From Pseudomonadota bacterium (lineage in GTDB: Bacteria > Pseudomonadota > Gammaproteobacteria > Xanthomonadales > Rhodanobacteraceae): a stretch of DNA of 17,671 nt. The notes under the pieces are model-generated. The model searched no databases, had not been told where the DNA came from, and saw nothing but the letters and a program-made list of their open reading frames with translations. The stretch is taken from positions 1 through 17,671 of the forward strand of contig JAEZQS010000123.1 of the NCBI GenBank assembly GCA_023412995.1, written 5' to 3'. The position numbers and the translations under genes are program-made. Below are positions 1-6,192 of the stretch, piece after piece (the first letter of the stretch is position 1; every line of letters starts with the position of its first letter).

Positions 1-60
1 CCCCCCCGGTTGGGGTTGGGGGGGGGGGACCCCCCGCCGGGGGGGGGGGGGGGCCACCCC
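1..60. other. Low-complexity G/C homopolymer tract, probable contig-end artefact
   Basis: This stretch is almost only runs of C and G, including uninterrupted G runs of 11 and about 15 bases. Nothing else in the window looks like it, and it lies exactly at the window edge. Poly-G at a contig end is a known artefact of two-colour sequencing chemistry and of poor assembly at repeat boundaries. No gene can be read from it. The artefact interpretation is inference; a genuine G-quadruplex-forming sequence is the less likely alternative. Confidence 0.6.
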
Positions 61-144
61 CGCCCTACGCGTCGGGGCAGAGCCGCAGGATGCGGCGGGC
101 GCAGCGAACCGCACCCATGCGACAACGAGGTGCACAGGCGCGGC

Positions 145-716
145 CTACTGGCAGGTACCCACGGTCCCGTTGCCGGCATCGCGCTGGCACCATGCCGTCA
201 TCCGGTGCCGCATCGCCACGGTGTAGTTCGCGAGCGCGCCGTCGACCGAGCCGTTGACGAATTGCGCCGCGAGGAAGCCCGTCACGGGCTGGCCGACGAA
301 CGTCGACCCATCGGCGGCGACCAGTCGATCGACTCCCCATCCGAAGGAAAACGCCGCCCAGCCGTTCTCGAACGAAGACGGGAAGTTCGCGGCCACGAGT
401 TGCGAGCCCAGCACGCCGGAGGGCACATGTGGGGCATGGTCGAGGGGATCGGTGGCGTCGCCCTGCTGGAAGGTGACCACCTGGGTTGCAAAACACAGGC
501 GCGGCTCGGAGACGAGATAGGGCAGGCCCAGTTCACGCGTGTTGGTGTGGCGAGCAACGTTGTAGTCGTACTCGGCAAACGCGAACGCGGTCGAGCAGCT
601 TTGTCCCGGCGTGCCGAACACCTCGGCGAACGGCGCCTGCGCCTCGTCGCCGACGTAATACGGGTCGGTGTAGAAGCGCTTTAGGTCGCGTTCGGCGCCG
701 TCGTGGTCGGTGCTCG
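145..716 (-). pseudogene. 5'-truncated gene of unknown function, C-terminal fragment
   Basis: On the minus strand an open frame runs leftward from the merA stop codon to a TAG at 145-147, about 190 codons. The translation reads as a real, compositionally balanced protein: aromatic- and Asn/Gln-rich, with stretches such as KRFYTDPYYVGDEAQAPF and ENGWAAFSFGWGVDR and a cysteine near each end. The protein-like sequence begins upstream of the first usable start (a GTG at 619-621), and no ATG, GTG or TTG lies between that GTG and the merA stop. The frame simply continues into the out-of-frame end of merA. The gene is therefore probably the 3' remnant of a host gene cut where the mer block joined. 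Abundant aromatic and short polar segments suggest an exported protein. I do not recognise the family and assign no function. Confidence 0.5.
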
Positions 717-2408
717 CTACCCCGCGCAGCAGGACAGCTGCTTCACGTCCTTGGTGAAGGTCTGTGCCGCGAGTTTCAGTCCCTCAACCATCGTCAGATA
801 GGGGAACAACTGGTCGGCCAACTCGTGCACTGTCATGCGATGGCGAATCGCCAGTGCCGCGGTTTGGATCAGCTCACCTGCTTCCGGAGCCACCGCTTGC
901 TCGCCGATGAGTCGTCCCGAACCGGCCTCGGCGACCAGCTTCATGAAGCCTCGCATGTCGAAGTTGACCAGCGCCCGGGGCACGTTGTCGAGCGTCAGCG
1001 CGCGGCTGTCGGTCTCGATGCCAGCGTGGTGCGCTTCGGCTTCGCTGTAACCCACGGTGGCCACCTGCGGGTCGGTGAACACCACCGCCGGCATCGTGGT
1101 CAGGTCCAGCGCCGCGCTGCCACCCGTCATGTTGATCGCGGCGCGGGTGCCGGCTGCCGCCGCGACGTAGACGAACTGCGGCTGGTCGGTGCAGTCGCCG
1201 GCCGCGTAGATGTGCGGTGTGCTGGTGTGCATGGCGCGGTCGATGACGATAGCTCCCTGCGCGTTGACTTCGACGCCGGCTGCTTCGACGCCCAGGGCGG
1301 GGGTGTTCGGTGCGCGGCCGGTGGCGACCAGCAGTCGGTCGGCGCGCAGTTCGCCGCGTTCGGTGGTGAGCACGAATTCCTGATCCGTATAGGCGACCTG
1401 GCTGGCCTGAGTGTGATCCAGCACCTCGATGCCTTCGGCGCGGAAGGCGGCCGTCACGGCTTCGCCGATCACCGGGTCTTCGCGAAAGAACAGCGTGCTG
1501 CGCGCCAGGATGGTCACCTTGCTGCCCAGCCGGGCAAAGGCCTGCGCAAGTTCGACGGCCACCACCGACGAGCCGATCACGGCCAGCCGTTCGGGGATCG
1601 TGTCGCTGGCCAGCGCTTCGGTCGACGTCCAGAAGGGCGTGTCTTTCAAGCCCGGTATCGGTGGAATCGCCGGACTGGCTCCAGTGGCGATGAGGCAGCG
1701 GTCGAAACTCACCTCGCGCGTGCCGTCGGCAGCGCTCGCCACAGTCAGCGTGCGTGCGTCCTTGAACCGGGCGTCGCCGCGCAGCACAGTAATGGCCGGA
1801 GTGCTCGCCAAGATGCCTTCGTACTTGGCATGGCGCAGTTCATCGACGCGCCCCTGCTGCTGCGCCAGCAAGCGCTCACGCAGGATCTTCGGCGAGGCGG
1901 CGGCAATGCCGCCATCGAATGGGCTCTCGCGCCGCAGGTGAGCGATGTGGGCAGCGCGGATCATGATCTTGGACGGCACGCAGCCTACATTGACACAGGT
2001 ACCGCCAAGGGTGCCGCGCTCGATCAGCGTCACGCGCGCCCCTTGCTCGACGGCCTTCAGCGCCGCCGCCATCGCCGCGCCGCCGCTGCCGATCACGGCG
2101 ACGTGCAGCGCCGGCTTGCCATCCTCGCGCTTCACTTGTTCGCGATCCAACCAACCCCGTGCCTTGTCCAGCAGACCACGAGGTTGGTTTGGCGCATCGG
2201 CAAGCTGCGCTCGATAGCCGAGTTCGGACACTGCCGCGACCAGCGGCGTCACCTTGGTACTCGCTTCGGCTTGGATCTCGGCCCGTTGTTGCGGATACGA
2301 CACCGAAGCCGATCGCACACCGGGCACCTTTTCCAACGCCTGCCGGACGTGCTCTGCGCATGAACCGCAGGTCATGCCGTCGATGTGCAACGTGATCGCC
2401 TCGGTCAT
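717..2408 (-). CDS. merA: Mercuric reductase MerA
   Basis: A 563-residue cytoplasmic flavoprotein that reduces Hg(II) to volatile Hg(0) with NADPH; the length matches the classic Tn501/Tn21 enzymes (about 561-564). Residues 1-70 form a heavy-metal-associated domain with GMTCGSC (C14, C17). An FAD-binding GSGG segment follows at about 107-110. The redox-active disulfide motif GTCVNVGCVPSK carries C138 and C143. A second nucleotide-binding segment and the dimerisation domain complete the protein. The C-terminal vicinal cysteines C560-C561, which capture Hg(II) at the partner subunit's active site, are present, so the enzyme looks intact. The ATG lies 10 bp after the merP stop, so it is the last gene of merTPA. 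No merC, merD, merE or merF follows; an unrelated truncated gene abuts its stop codon. Confidence 0.97.
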   Translation of the reverse strand: MTEAITLHIDGMTCGSCAEHVRQALEKVPGVRSASVSYPQQRAEIQAEASTKVTPLVAAVSELGYRAQLADAPNQPRGLLDKARGWLDREQVKREDGKPALHVAVIGSGGAAMAAALKAVEQGARVTLIERGTLGGTCVNVGCVPSKIMIRAAHIAHLRRESPFDGGIAAASPKILRERLLAQQQGRVDELRHAKYEGILASTPAITVLRGDARFKDARTLTVASAADGTREVSFDRCLIATGASPAIPPIPGLKDTPFWTSTEALASDTIPERLAVIGSSVVAVELAQAFARLGSKVTILARSTLFFREDPVIGEAVTAAFRAEGIEVLDHTQASQVAYTDQEFVLTTERGELRADRLLVATGRAPNTPALGVEAAGVEVNAQGAIVIDRAMHTSTPHIYAAGDCTDQPQFVYVAAAAGTRAAINMTGGSAALDLTTMPAVVFTDPQVATVGYSEAEAHHAGIETDSRALTLDNVPRALVNFDMRGFMKLVAEAGSGRLIGEQAVAPEAGELIQTAALAIRHRMTVHELADQLFPYLTMVEGLKLAAQTFTKDVKQLSCCAG

Positions 2409-2418
2409 GGGAATGCAC

Positions 2419-2697
2419 TCATTCCTTGACGGTGGAAGGGTAGCCGGCGTTCTCTGTGGCCTGGGTCAGGGCAGCCGGCGAGGTCTTGGTATCGTCGTAG
2501 GTCACCACCGCTTCCTTGGGCTCCCAGGTCACCTTGGCTTCGATGACGCCTTCGACCTTGGACAACGCCTTCTTGACCGTGATCGGACAGGTGGCGCAGG
2601 TCATGCTCGGTACCGATAGCGTCACGGTTTTGGTGGCGGCCCAGGCCGGAGCGCTCAGGGCAACGGTCAGAGCGAGCAGTGCGAGGAATTTCTTCAT
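2419..2697 (-). CDS. merP: Periplasmic mercury-binding protein MerP
   Basis: A 92-residue exported protein that binds Hg(II) in the periplasm and passes it to MerT. Residues 1-20 are a signal peptide (MKK start, hydrophobic core, cleavage near WA-A). The mature part is one heavy-metal-associated ferredoxin-like domain with the ligand motif SMTCATC (C34, C37). Its size is normal for the family. A strong AGGAG Shine-Dalgarno lies in the 12-bp gap after merT and supports this ATG. It is the middle gene of the merTPA transcript. Confidence 0.96.
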   Translation of the reverse strand: MKKFLALLALTVALSAPAWAATKTVTLSVPSMTCATCPITVKKALSKVEGVIEAKVTWEPKEAVVTYDDTKTSPAALTQATENAGYPSTVKE

Positions 2698-2709
2698 GGC
2701 GATCTCCTT

Positions 2710-3060
2710 TCAGTAGAACAGGGGCATGAGGTAGGGGAACACGAGGGCGATCAGTACCAGGGCAGCGACGATCCAAAAGATCACCTTGTAGGCCATCAGC
2801 ACCTGGGGCACGGCGCATGCGTCGTCCGGCGCGCAGGCACGGGCCGGTCGGAAGATGCGACGCCAGGCGAAGAACAGTGCAACGAGCGCCGCGCCTATGA
2901 AGATCGGCCGGTACGGTCCCAACGCGGTCAGATTGCCGATCCAAGCACCGGAGAAACCCAGCGTGATCAGCACCAGCGGGCCGAGGCAGCAGGTCGAGGC
3001 GAGGATGGCGGCGAGGCCGCCGGCGGCCAATGCGCCGCGGCCATTGCTGGGTGCTGCCAT
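2710..3060 (-). CDS. merT: Inner-membrane mercury transporter MerT
   Basis: A 116-residue inner-membrane protein that carries Hg(II) into the cytoplasm for reduction by MerA. Three hydrophobic segments are visible, at about 10-35, 45-68 and 90-112. The vicinal pair C24-C25 lies in the first, and C76 and C82 sit in the cytoplasmic loop. All four positions match those known for Tn501 MerT. I chose the ATG at 3060 because it gives the canonical length and has GGAAGGAG a few bases upstream. The frame stays open further upstream, but only through the operator. It is the first gene of the MerR-controlled transcript. Confidence 0.95.
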   Translation of the reverse strand: MAAPSNGRGALAAGGLAAILASTCCLGPLVLITLGFSGAWIGNLTALGPYRPIFIGAALVALFFAWRRIFRPARACAPDDACAVPQVLMAYKVIFWIVAALVLIALVFPYLMPLFY

Positions 3061-3094
3061 GGGATCTCCTTCCGAGCTTTCACTGGATGCGCTA

Positions 3095-3125
3095 ACGTTA
3101 CTTCCGTACTCAAGTACGGAGTCAA
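3095..3125 (-). promoter_or_regulatory. mer operator/promoter (PmerT) with MerR dyad
   Basis: Read on the minus strand, a -35 TTGACT (3120-3125) and a -10 TAACGT (3095-3100) are separated by 19 bp. This overlong spacer is characteristic of MerR-activated promoters, where Hg(II)-bound MerR untwists the DNA. Between them lies a perfect dyad, TCCGTACT-CA-AGTACGGA on the plus strand (3103-3120). The arrangement closely matches the known Tn501/Tn21 mer operator. The divergent merR promoter should overlap it, so MerR would repress its own gene and switch merTPA. Confidence 0.93.
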
Positions 3126-3130
3126 GCACG

Positions 3131-3538
3131 ATGGTGAACGCTCAGCAAACCCTAACCATCGGCGCCTTCGCCAAGGCGGCCGGGGTCAACGTGGAGACCA
3201 TCCGGTTCTATCAGCGCAAGGGGTTATTGCCGGAACCGGATCGGCCTGCGGGCAGTATTCGCCGCTACGGACCAGCGGACGTGGCGCGAGTGCGATTCGT
3301 GAAAACCGCCCAGCGGCTGGGGTTCAACTTGGACGAAGTCGGCCAACTTCTGCAGTTGGAGGACGGCACCCACTGCAGCGAGGCCGCCGAACTGGCTGCA
3401 CTCCGGCTCATCGACGTGCGCGCCAAGCTGGGGGACCTGGCGCGGATCGAAGCGGTGCTGTCCAAGCTGGTCAACGAGTGCCATGCGCAACGGGGCAATG
3501 TGTCGTGCCCGCTGATCGATTCTCTGCATGGCAGCTAG
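3131..3538 (+). CDS. merR: Mercury-responsive regulator MerR
   Basis: A 135-residue DNA-binding regulator that represses merTPA without mercury and activates it when Hg(II) binds. The N-terminal winged helix-turn-helix (about 8-75) carries IGAFAKAAGVNVETIRFYQ. A dimerisation helix follows. The Hg(II) ligands C82, C117 and C126 are all present, at the numbering of Tn501 MerR. The ATG at 3131 follows the operator by only a few bases, with GGAG of the dyad arm (3118-3121) placed as Shine-Dalgarno. An open frame extends upstream but runs through the operator and antisense merT, so it is not used. It is divergent from merT. Confidence 0.96.
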   Translation: MVNAQQTLTIGAFAKAAGVNVETIRFYQRKGLLPEPDRPAGSIRRYGPADVARVRFVKTAQRLGFNLDEVGQLLQLEDGTHCSEAAELAALRLIDVRAKLGDLARIEAVLSKLVNECHAQRGNVSCPLIDSLHGS

Positions 3539-3702
3539 GCGAACTGCTTAACCCGGTTCTCCGCTCCACTGCGCCTCAAACCCCAAGAAACCAGAGGGCA
3601 TGTTGTTAGCCGGCACGAGCAGCCGGCCGCCCACTTGCCAGGATCTAGCGAGGTGCGAGGCCGCCAATTCAGCGGTTGCGATCCGCCAGTCGCCGGAGAA
3701 CA

Positions 3703-3827
3703 ATGGGCGTGTTGTCGGCGGTTGTTCCTTCGTCCGGGCGTTTTCTTGGAGGCGGTATGAAACGCGGGCGATTGTGGGTCGGTAAATGGGCGTTTGTCGG
3801 CTGGCGACGGGGCGTTTCCTCGGAGGC
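3703..3827. repeat. Two diverged direct repeat units of about 42-51 bp
   Basis: Unit 1 (3703-3753) starts ATGGGCGTGTTGTCGGCGG and ends GGGCGTTTTCTTGGAGGC. Unit 2 (3786-3827) starts ATGGGCGTTTGTCGGCTGG and ends GGGCGTTTCCTCGGAGGC. The two differ by substitutions and by about 9 bp of length in the middle. No reading frame is preserved between the copies, which argues against a protein repeat. The role is unknown. Confidence 0.55.
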
Positions 3828-3878
3828 AATCAGAGATGTACCAGCAGCGCCGCCGGCGCGGCCTAGCCGCCCCCTTGG

Positions 3879-3906
3879 AACGTGCAGAATGCCTATTATG
3901 TAAAAT
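3879..3906 (+). other. dif-like (XerC/XerD) site, degenerate
   Basis: TTATGTAAAAT at 3896-3906 matches the gammaproteobacterial XerD arm of dif (TTATGTTAAAT) at 10 of 11 positions. The central hexamer would be TGCCTA (3890-3895). The left arm AACGTGCAGAA (3879-3889) matches the E. coli XerC arm at only about 6 of 11. Over 3886-3906 the match to the core of E. coli dif is 17 of 21. The site is an AT-rich island in otherwise GC-rich DNA. It may be a true or decayed Xer site used by the mer-bearing element, or chance similarity within the AT-rich tail of a terminator. The dif comparison is from memory. Confidence 0.35.
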
Positions 3907-3913
3907 ATCATTG

Positions 3914-3933
3914 GGCCCCAGGAATCCGGGGCC
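3914..3933 (-). terminator. Hairpin after the outer-membrane protein gene, possible terminator
   Basis: GGCCCC...GGGGCC forms a perfect 6-bp stem, extendable by a wobble and one more pair, starting right after the stop codon at 3935. On the minus strand it is followed by CAATGATATTTT, so the T-run is short and displaced. Termination on the minus strand is plausible but weak. Confidence 0.45.
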
Positions 3934-3934
3934 A

Positions 3935-4699
3935 CTACCCTCCAAACACCCACGCCACCGCCAGCGTCCAGCGTTGCTCCCCCGGGACCGGTGCGTAGTA
4001 CAGCCCGTGCCACGCAACCGATGGGCCGGTCCAGATCCGCGCCAGCTGCAGCTGCAGCGGGCCACTTCCCCAGTCCAGGCCAGCGCTGCCATACCGGTAA
4101 TCGTGCCGTCCGACGTCATGGAAATCGGCGTGGCCAATCCCTGCGAAGCCGGCCAGGCGCCCGGCGAGCGGCTGGTGCCAGCTCGTTTCGAACCACAGCG
4201 CGCTTGCCGCGGCATGCGTCGACCCGCTGTAACCGTACGCCTCGCCGGCATAGCCGCCATGCAGGCGCGGGGTCCAGGCCAGCGACGCCTGCCAGCGGCC
4301 GCGCCAGCCGACGGCGATGTTGGCTTCGTCGTAGCGCACCTCGCCATCGATGCCCGGCGCTTCGTAGTGCAGCACGCCGGCCTTGCCGATCCAGTCCTCG
4401 CCGGCGCGCCAGCGGCGATCGAGGTACAGCGCGAACTGGGTGCCCGCGTCGCGTCCGGGCGGCTGCGCAGCGGACGCACCGACGCCGGCCACCCAGCGGG
4501 TGTCGTGCACGAAATGGAGGTCGGCGAACCACGAGGGACCGGTGTCGAGGCGCACGCCGCGGTAGATGTTCTCGCTGGCCACGCCGACTGCGCCGCCCCA
4601 CTGCGCCTGGGCGGTGCCCCACGGCACCAGCAACAGGCAGGCGCAGGCTGCCGCGACGCGCTGCGCCGGCCGGGCCGGAAGGTGGACTGCATGCCACAT
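3935..4699 (-). CDS. Outer-membrane beta-barrel, Gcw_chp (TIGR02001) family
   Basis: A 254-residue exported protein. Residues 1-33 look like a signal peptide with an AQA cleavage site. The mature start, QWGGAVGVASENIYRGVRLD, matches the conserved opening of the Gcw_chp family (SxYxFRG-type motif). The rest alternates polar and aromatic residues in beta-strand fashion, with many Trp, Tyr and Gly and almost no Cys, and ends in strand-like WTLAVAWVFGG. The family is predicted to form an outer-membrane barrel; no biochemical role is established to my knowledge. No clear Shine-Dalgarno precedes the ATG. Its 5' end faces the sigma-factor operon across a 215-bp divergent spacer (4700-4914), so the two could share regulation; that is inference. 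Confidence 0.75.
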   Translation of the reverse strand: MWHAVHLPARPAQRVAAACACLLLVPWGTAQAQWGGAVGVASENIYRGVRLDTGPSWFADLHFVHDTRWVAGVGASAAQPPGRDAGTQFALYLDRRWRAGEDWIGKAGVLHYEAPGIDGEVRYDEANIAVGWRGRWQASLAWTPRLHGGYAGEAYGYSGSTHAAASALWFETSWHQPLAGRLAGFAGIGHADFHDVGRHDYRYGSAGLDWGSGPLQLQLARIWTGPSVAWHGLYYAPVPGEQRWTLAVAWVFGG

Positions 4700-4914
4700 G
4701 GTCGGGCGCGCCGCTCGTGTCCCCGCGAGGGCCTGAAAATAGCAGTCCCGCGGCTTGCCGTGGGAACCGGTGCCCCATGTCCCGGCAGGATGTGGACCGA
4801 ATCACGAAACGGGTCGGCTGCCCGCCAGCCTTGCGCGGCAGCCGCTGGCGCGCGCAACCTTTCCGTCCCCGGGCGGTACACAACCACCAGGACAGCCTTG
4901 GCGAGGTCAGCGGC

Positions 4915-5532
4915 GTGAACCACCCCGGCAGCCGGCAGGCGGATGCGCACGGCGACGACAGCCATGCGCAGGACATCGCGTGGCTGCAGGCCATTGCCCG
5001 CGGCGACCGCGTGGCGTTCGAACGCCTGTACCTGCGTTACCACCCCCGCCTGGCCCGCTTCCTTGCCCGCCATACGCAACGCAGCGACCTGGTCGAGGAG
5101 ATCGTCAACGAATCCATGTGGGTGGTATGGACCACGGCCGACCGCTTCCGCGGCGAGTCGCGCGTCTCCACCTGGATCATCGGCATTGCGTGGCGGCGCC
5201 TGATGACGGCGTTGCGCGACCGCCCGGCGGCTGCCGGGCAAAGCCCGCCCGAAGAAGCCGCTGCGGATGACGGTGCGGGCGCCAGCGACGCCGAGCTGGC
5301 CGAACTCAGGGACTGGCTGCGCCATGGCCTCGACCTGCTCCCGACAGAGCAGCGCACGACACTGGAGCTCGCCTATTTCCTCGGCCAGTCGTGCGAGGAG
5401 ATTGCCGCGATCATGGACTGCGCGGTCGGCACGGTGAAGGCGCGCCTGTTCCATGCGCGCCTGCGCCTGCGCAACAGCCTGCCCGCCCTTGGCGGCGATG
5501 CCGGTTCACCCGCTTGCGCGGTGGCGCCATGA
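4915..5532 (+). CDS. ECF-type RNA polymerase sigma factor
   Basis: A 205-residue sigma-70 family protein of the small extracytoplasmic-function type. Region 2 (about 34-100) contains AFERLYLRYHPRLARFL, the DLVEEIVNE helix and FRGESRVSTWIIGIAWRR. Region 4 (about 137-188) has LLPTEQRTTLELAYFLG followed by the helix-turn-helix SCEEIAAIMDCAVGTVKARL. I chose the GTG at 4915 because GAGGT lies about 8 bases upstream and the family-like sequence begins shortly after; the frame is open far upstream without similarity. The stop overlaps the next ATG (ATGA), so it is translationally coupled to its anti-sigma factor. A GGAACC resembling an ECF -35 element lies at 4763-4768, but I see no matching -10, so autoregulation is only a guess. 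Confidence 0.93.
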   Translation: MNHPGSRQADAHGDDSHAQDIAWLQAIARGDRVAFERLYLRYHPRLARFLARHTQRSDLVEEIVNESMWVVWTTADRFRGESRVSTWIIGIAWRRLMTALRDRPAAAGQSPPEEAAADDGAGASDAELAELRDWLRHGLDLLPTEQRTTLELAYFLGQSCEEIAAIMDCAVGTVKARLFHARLRLRNSLPALGGDAGSPACAVAP

Positions 5533-6179
5533 ACCGCGACACGCCCGACCTGCACCGGCGCACGTGGGACGTGCTGCCCTGGCTGGTCAATGGCACGGCA
5601 AGTGTCGGAGAGCGCCTGGCCGCCGAATCCCACCTCGCCACCTGCAGCGACTGCCGCGATGAGCTCGCGTTCCAGGCACGCGTGCAGGCCGGCATGTCCA
5701 GCGAGCCGGTAGCTTCAGGGCGTCCGGCAGGACTCGACCGGCTGCTGGCGCGCATCGATGCGAACGGAGCCGTGCCGGCGTCGTCGCGCGCGCGGCCACG
5801 CACGCGCTGGAGCGTCCGCCTGCTGGCTGCCGCAGTGGTGGCGCAGGCAATCGGCATCGGACTCCTCGGCGCCCTGCTGCTGGTCCGCGGCAACGCCGGT
5901 GACGCCGCCTACGCCACCCTGTCCAGCACGCCAACCGCACCGGTCGTCGCGACCATCCGGCTGGTGCCTGCTCCATCGTTGCCGCTTTCCGACCTGCAGG
6001 CCATGCTCGCCCGCAACGGCCTGCGCATCGCCGGCAGCAATGCTGGCGGCTCGATCCTTGCCCTCGCACCCGTCGACGCCACGTCAGCAAGCCCGCGCGA
6101 CGCCCTGCTGGCGCGCCTGCGGGCGACGCCGGGCGTGCTGCTGGCCGAACCGCTGGCCGGCGGCAGCGGCAGACCGTGA
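5529..6179 (+). CDS. Zinc-finger transmembrane anti-sigma factor
   Basis: A 216-residue inner-membrane protein expected to hold the upstream ECF sigma factor inactive. The N-terminal domain has the zinc-binding anti-sigma motif H35-x3-C39-x2-C42 (SHLATCSDC). A single membrane helix spans about 97-119. The periplasmic part (about 138-210) is a compact domain ending LLARLRATPGVLLAEPL, the pattern seen in protease pro-domains. It resembles the N-terminal region of the S8 protease encoded next (GLR, then LLARL...V.LA.PL in the same spacing). The ATG overlaps the sigma stop. The domain reading is direct. The idea that the periplasmic domain binds, or is cut by, the neighbouring protease is inference. 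Confidence 0.9.
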   Translation: MNRDTPDLHRRTWDVLPWLVNGTASVGERLAAESHLATCSDCRDELAFQARVQAGMSSEPVASGRPAGLDRLLARIDANGAVPASSRARPRTRWSVRLLAAAVVAQAIGIGLLGALLLVRGNAGDAAYATLSSTPTAPVVATIRLVPAPSLPLSDLQAMLARNGLRIAGSNAGGSILALAPVDATSASPRDALLARLRATPGVLLAEPLAGGSGRP

Positions 6180-6192
6180 GGCCGTTGCCTGC

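Larger units (their letters stand above)
3539..3934. other. 396-bp interval without a convincing gene
   Basis: This interval lies between the merR stop and the 3' end of the outer-membrane protein gene. Short open frames exist on both strands, but none has a good ribosome-binding site, recognisable protein composition or known homologue. It contains a diverged direct repeat (3703-3827), two AGCCGGC copies near 3608-3626, a dif-like AT-rich stretch (3879-3906) and a hairpin (3914-3933). It is probably the right flank or junction of the acquired mer block. Confidence 0.6.

Noticed and set aside
486..2363. Long plus-strand open frame (about 625 codons) opposite merA
   Set aside because: It is antisense to a fully convincing mercuric reductase. 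Its translation is rich in Arg, His and Gly with no domain pattern. Long antisense frames are common in GC-rich DNA.
717..3538. Tn501/Tn21- or Tn5053-type terminal inverted repeats around mer
   Set aside because: No sequence resembling the known GGGG...-type or TGTCATTTTC-type ends was found near 650-720 or 3540-3900, and no transposase or resolvase gene is present.
3546..3611. Possible integron attC site (GCTTAAC ... GTTAGCC)
   Set aside because: The left box fits RYYYAAC, but the right box GTTAGCC violates GTTRRRY. No convincing inner complementary boxes are present, and no integrase gene or cassette array is seen.
4763..4790. ECF-type promoter for the sigma operon based on GGAACC
   Set aside because: The -35-like element is there, but no acceptable -10 motif occurs 15-18 bp downstream, so it is mentioned only in passing.
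3535..5454. Minus-strand open frame of about 639 codons spanning the mer flank to the sigma gene
   Set aside because: It overlaps the better-supported Gcw_chp and sigma genes in other frames and has shadow-like Arg-rich composition.
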